Below are positions 62,807-64,000 of a stretch of 64,000 nt of DNA, piece after piece. Each line of letters begins with the position of its first letter. Within the stretch, counting starts at the first letter, position 1. A model generated the notes under the pieces. The model worked only from the letters and a program-made list of their open reading frames with translations. It searched no databases and was not told where the DNA came from. The position numbers and the translations under genes were made by a program. The stretch is from Saururus chinensis. Taxonomy: Eukaryota; Streptophyta; Magnoliopsida; Piperales; Saururaceae. Where the stretch lies: positions 26,723,057 to 26,787,056 of the forward strand of contig CP141148.1 in assembly GCA_035235625.1 (NCBI GenBank), given 5' to 3'.

Positions 62807-64000
62807 GATTGCATCTATGAGCAATGGTATCGAAAGTAGGTTACCCAAAATAGCATTTACTCTCTTCTATCTCAGTCTTTTGTTTGCCCTTGGCCTTGGG
62901 GGACCATTGCAGATACATGGGAAAGCATGTAAAGTTTCAGTGCATGGCTTCCTGCACTTGAAGCCAAATTGCAGGGAAGTTTAGCAATGACATGGGCCTG
63001 CATTTGCATGCTAATAAAAGCAAAGATGTTCTTGGTATTAGTCCAGTTGGCTGCAGGGTAGTAATACTTGCCCGTTGGTATTATACCCTTTTTCAGTAAT
63101 TGCTTCTATACTACCAATACCATCTTGAGTAAATGGACTCTTCTATGTTTTTTTTTTTGTGCCTTCGTTTGAATGAAAGATGTTTTTTAGAGAGCGTCTA
63201 GCCTGATCGGTTTCTATGACTGACACTCTATTTATGTACTATATTTGGAGTCCCATCTTGAACTGGTCACAGAGCTAGTCATAGAAACCAGTCATGGAAT
63301 TATTTTTTTCTTGGTAAAAAATCTAAAAATTTGTTTCACCCACATTCATAAAAAAAAAGAAGTTAAGAAGCCCCTCGGCACCACTAAGTTGGCATATAAT
63401 GATCCACCTACGAGGGGGCCAGATCGTCCCAAGGCTCTTAACAAAATACTCTTTCCGTCCCTATTGTCTCAATTTGTCCCATTAATATGAGCGTAGGGTG
63501 TATCGATAATCTATTGCCACAAAATATCGGCTTCTGCGCTTATTAGCAACCATTTTGCCGATTTACCAACTGTATCACGCCTGCAAGTGTGAAACACATC
63601 TTTGATGCTATTGCGCTGTGAAGTCATGGCGATTCTGATGTAACTAGTTTGACAGTCGACCCTTCCTGCAATTTCTAGGTCAGCCTCCGGCCAATGGGCC
63701 TCTCTCCCGCACTCCCGACCTCCCACTCTATCACTTCCCCTTGTTATTCTCCTTCGCCTTTACCTTCACACTCTCTCCCGCTCTCCTACCTTTTCCCCTC
63801 ACCACTTTCCTTTTTTTCCTTCCCTCTCCCCCTCCTTTTCTGCCCCTCCCTTTTGTCTTTCCTTTCCATGCCTTCACCCTTCTCTCTGCATTCTCCTGCT
63901 GGCTGCGGTCTTCTTCTTCTGCCCTGCCCTTCCACCCCGCCCTCCTCTTCCTATCTCTTCCCCTCGACCCCTTGTACACCCACACTTTCTGCACCTTCCT
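62807..64000. other. No gene recognised; polypyrimidine tract at the right edge
   Basis: The inverted pair GGTTTCTATGACTG / GTCATAGAAACC is at 63210-63292. ACTCTTTCCGTCCCTATTGTC at about 63449 looks like a lone Stowaway end. From 63700 to 64000 the plus strand is nearly all C and T. The open minus-strand frame at 63731-63994 is only basic low-complexity text. The tract could be a leader of a gene beyond the window. Confidence 0.45.

Noticed and set aside
63731..63994. 87-codon basic open frame on the minus strand
   Set aside because: It is the antisense of a pure polypyrimidine tract and encodes only low-complexity Lys/Arg/Gly text.
1..64000. A new defence, biosynthetic or signalling gene system
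   Set aside because: Only two genes appear intact (RTL2-like and RALF-like), 36 kb apart. They do not form a functional cluster. Everything else is TE-derived or unrecognised.

Overview
The window is nuclear DNA from a flowering plant. The evidence is spliced genes with GT-AG introns, plant-type gene families (an RTL2-like RNase III and a RALF-like peptide) and dense Ty1/copia, Ty3/gypsy, LINE and MITE relics in an AT-rich background. The species cannot be named from the sequence. The long TE-packed intron and the many 2-4 kb LTRs suggest a medium-to-large, repeat-rich genome.

Only two genes look intact. (1) A minus-strand ribonuclease III-like gene (RTL2 type: one RNase III domain plus two dsRNA-binding domains, 330 aa) spans 4991-26071. 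Its four exons join in frame, and the last two are separated by a 19.7-kb intron. That intron holds a Stowaway MITE, two solo LTRs with target-site duplications, gypsy and copia relics, an RTE-type LINE tail and a small TIR element. (2) A single-exon gene for a secreted RALF-like peptide lies at 62057-62269 (+). It has a TATA box, a poly(A) signal and a 256-bp-period duplication just downstream. The left edge carries a decayed NLR-type LRR fragment (1-609) and a decayed copia gag on the other strand (640-1454).

From about 27 kb to 59 kb the DNA is almost entirely transposon-derived. A 750-bp TIR element is at 27147-27896. A 2.07-kb solo LTR with a CTTTG duplication is at 29448-31521. A minus-oriented LTR at 33581-41382 is split by a truncated plus-oriented Tekay/Del-like element of the same family (LTR, primer-binding site, gag, protease). 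A 3.7-kb solo LTR with a TAATC duplication (42172-45899) sits inside another LTR remnant. Further right are a 520-bp Mutator-type MITE with a perfect 9-bp duplication (48967-49486), an AT-rich repeat field (50030-50890), a 1.17-kb solo LTR with an ACTCC duplication (51294-52466), and a full-length but mutated chromovirus (53534-58981, duplication GAGAA) inserted into a CT/GA fold-back microsatellite. To the right of it are a CACTA-like repeat end, a GGT/AGT microsatellite and a 1.07-kb TIR element abutting the RALF promoter.

The LTR record is dominated by solo LTRs (five complete by the TG...CA plus duplication test, and one split) against one two-LTR copy. This is the signature of active unequal or intra-element recombination. 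I found no convincing new multi-gene biological system. The most worthwhile observations are the giant intron, the two-cysteine RALF peptide, the nested inverted LTRs with a shared internal satellite, a palindromic CGTTCGAACG module shared by unrelated LTRs, and several precisely bounded TIR elements.
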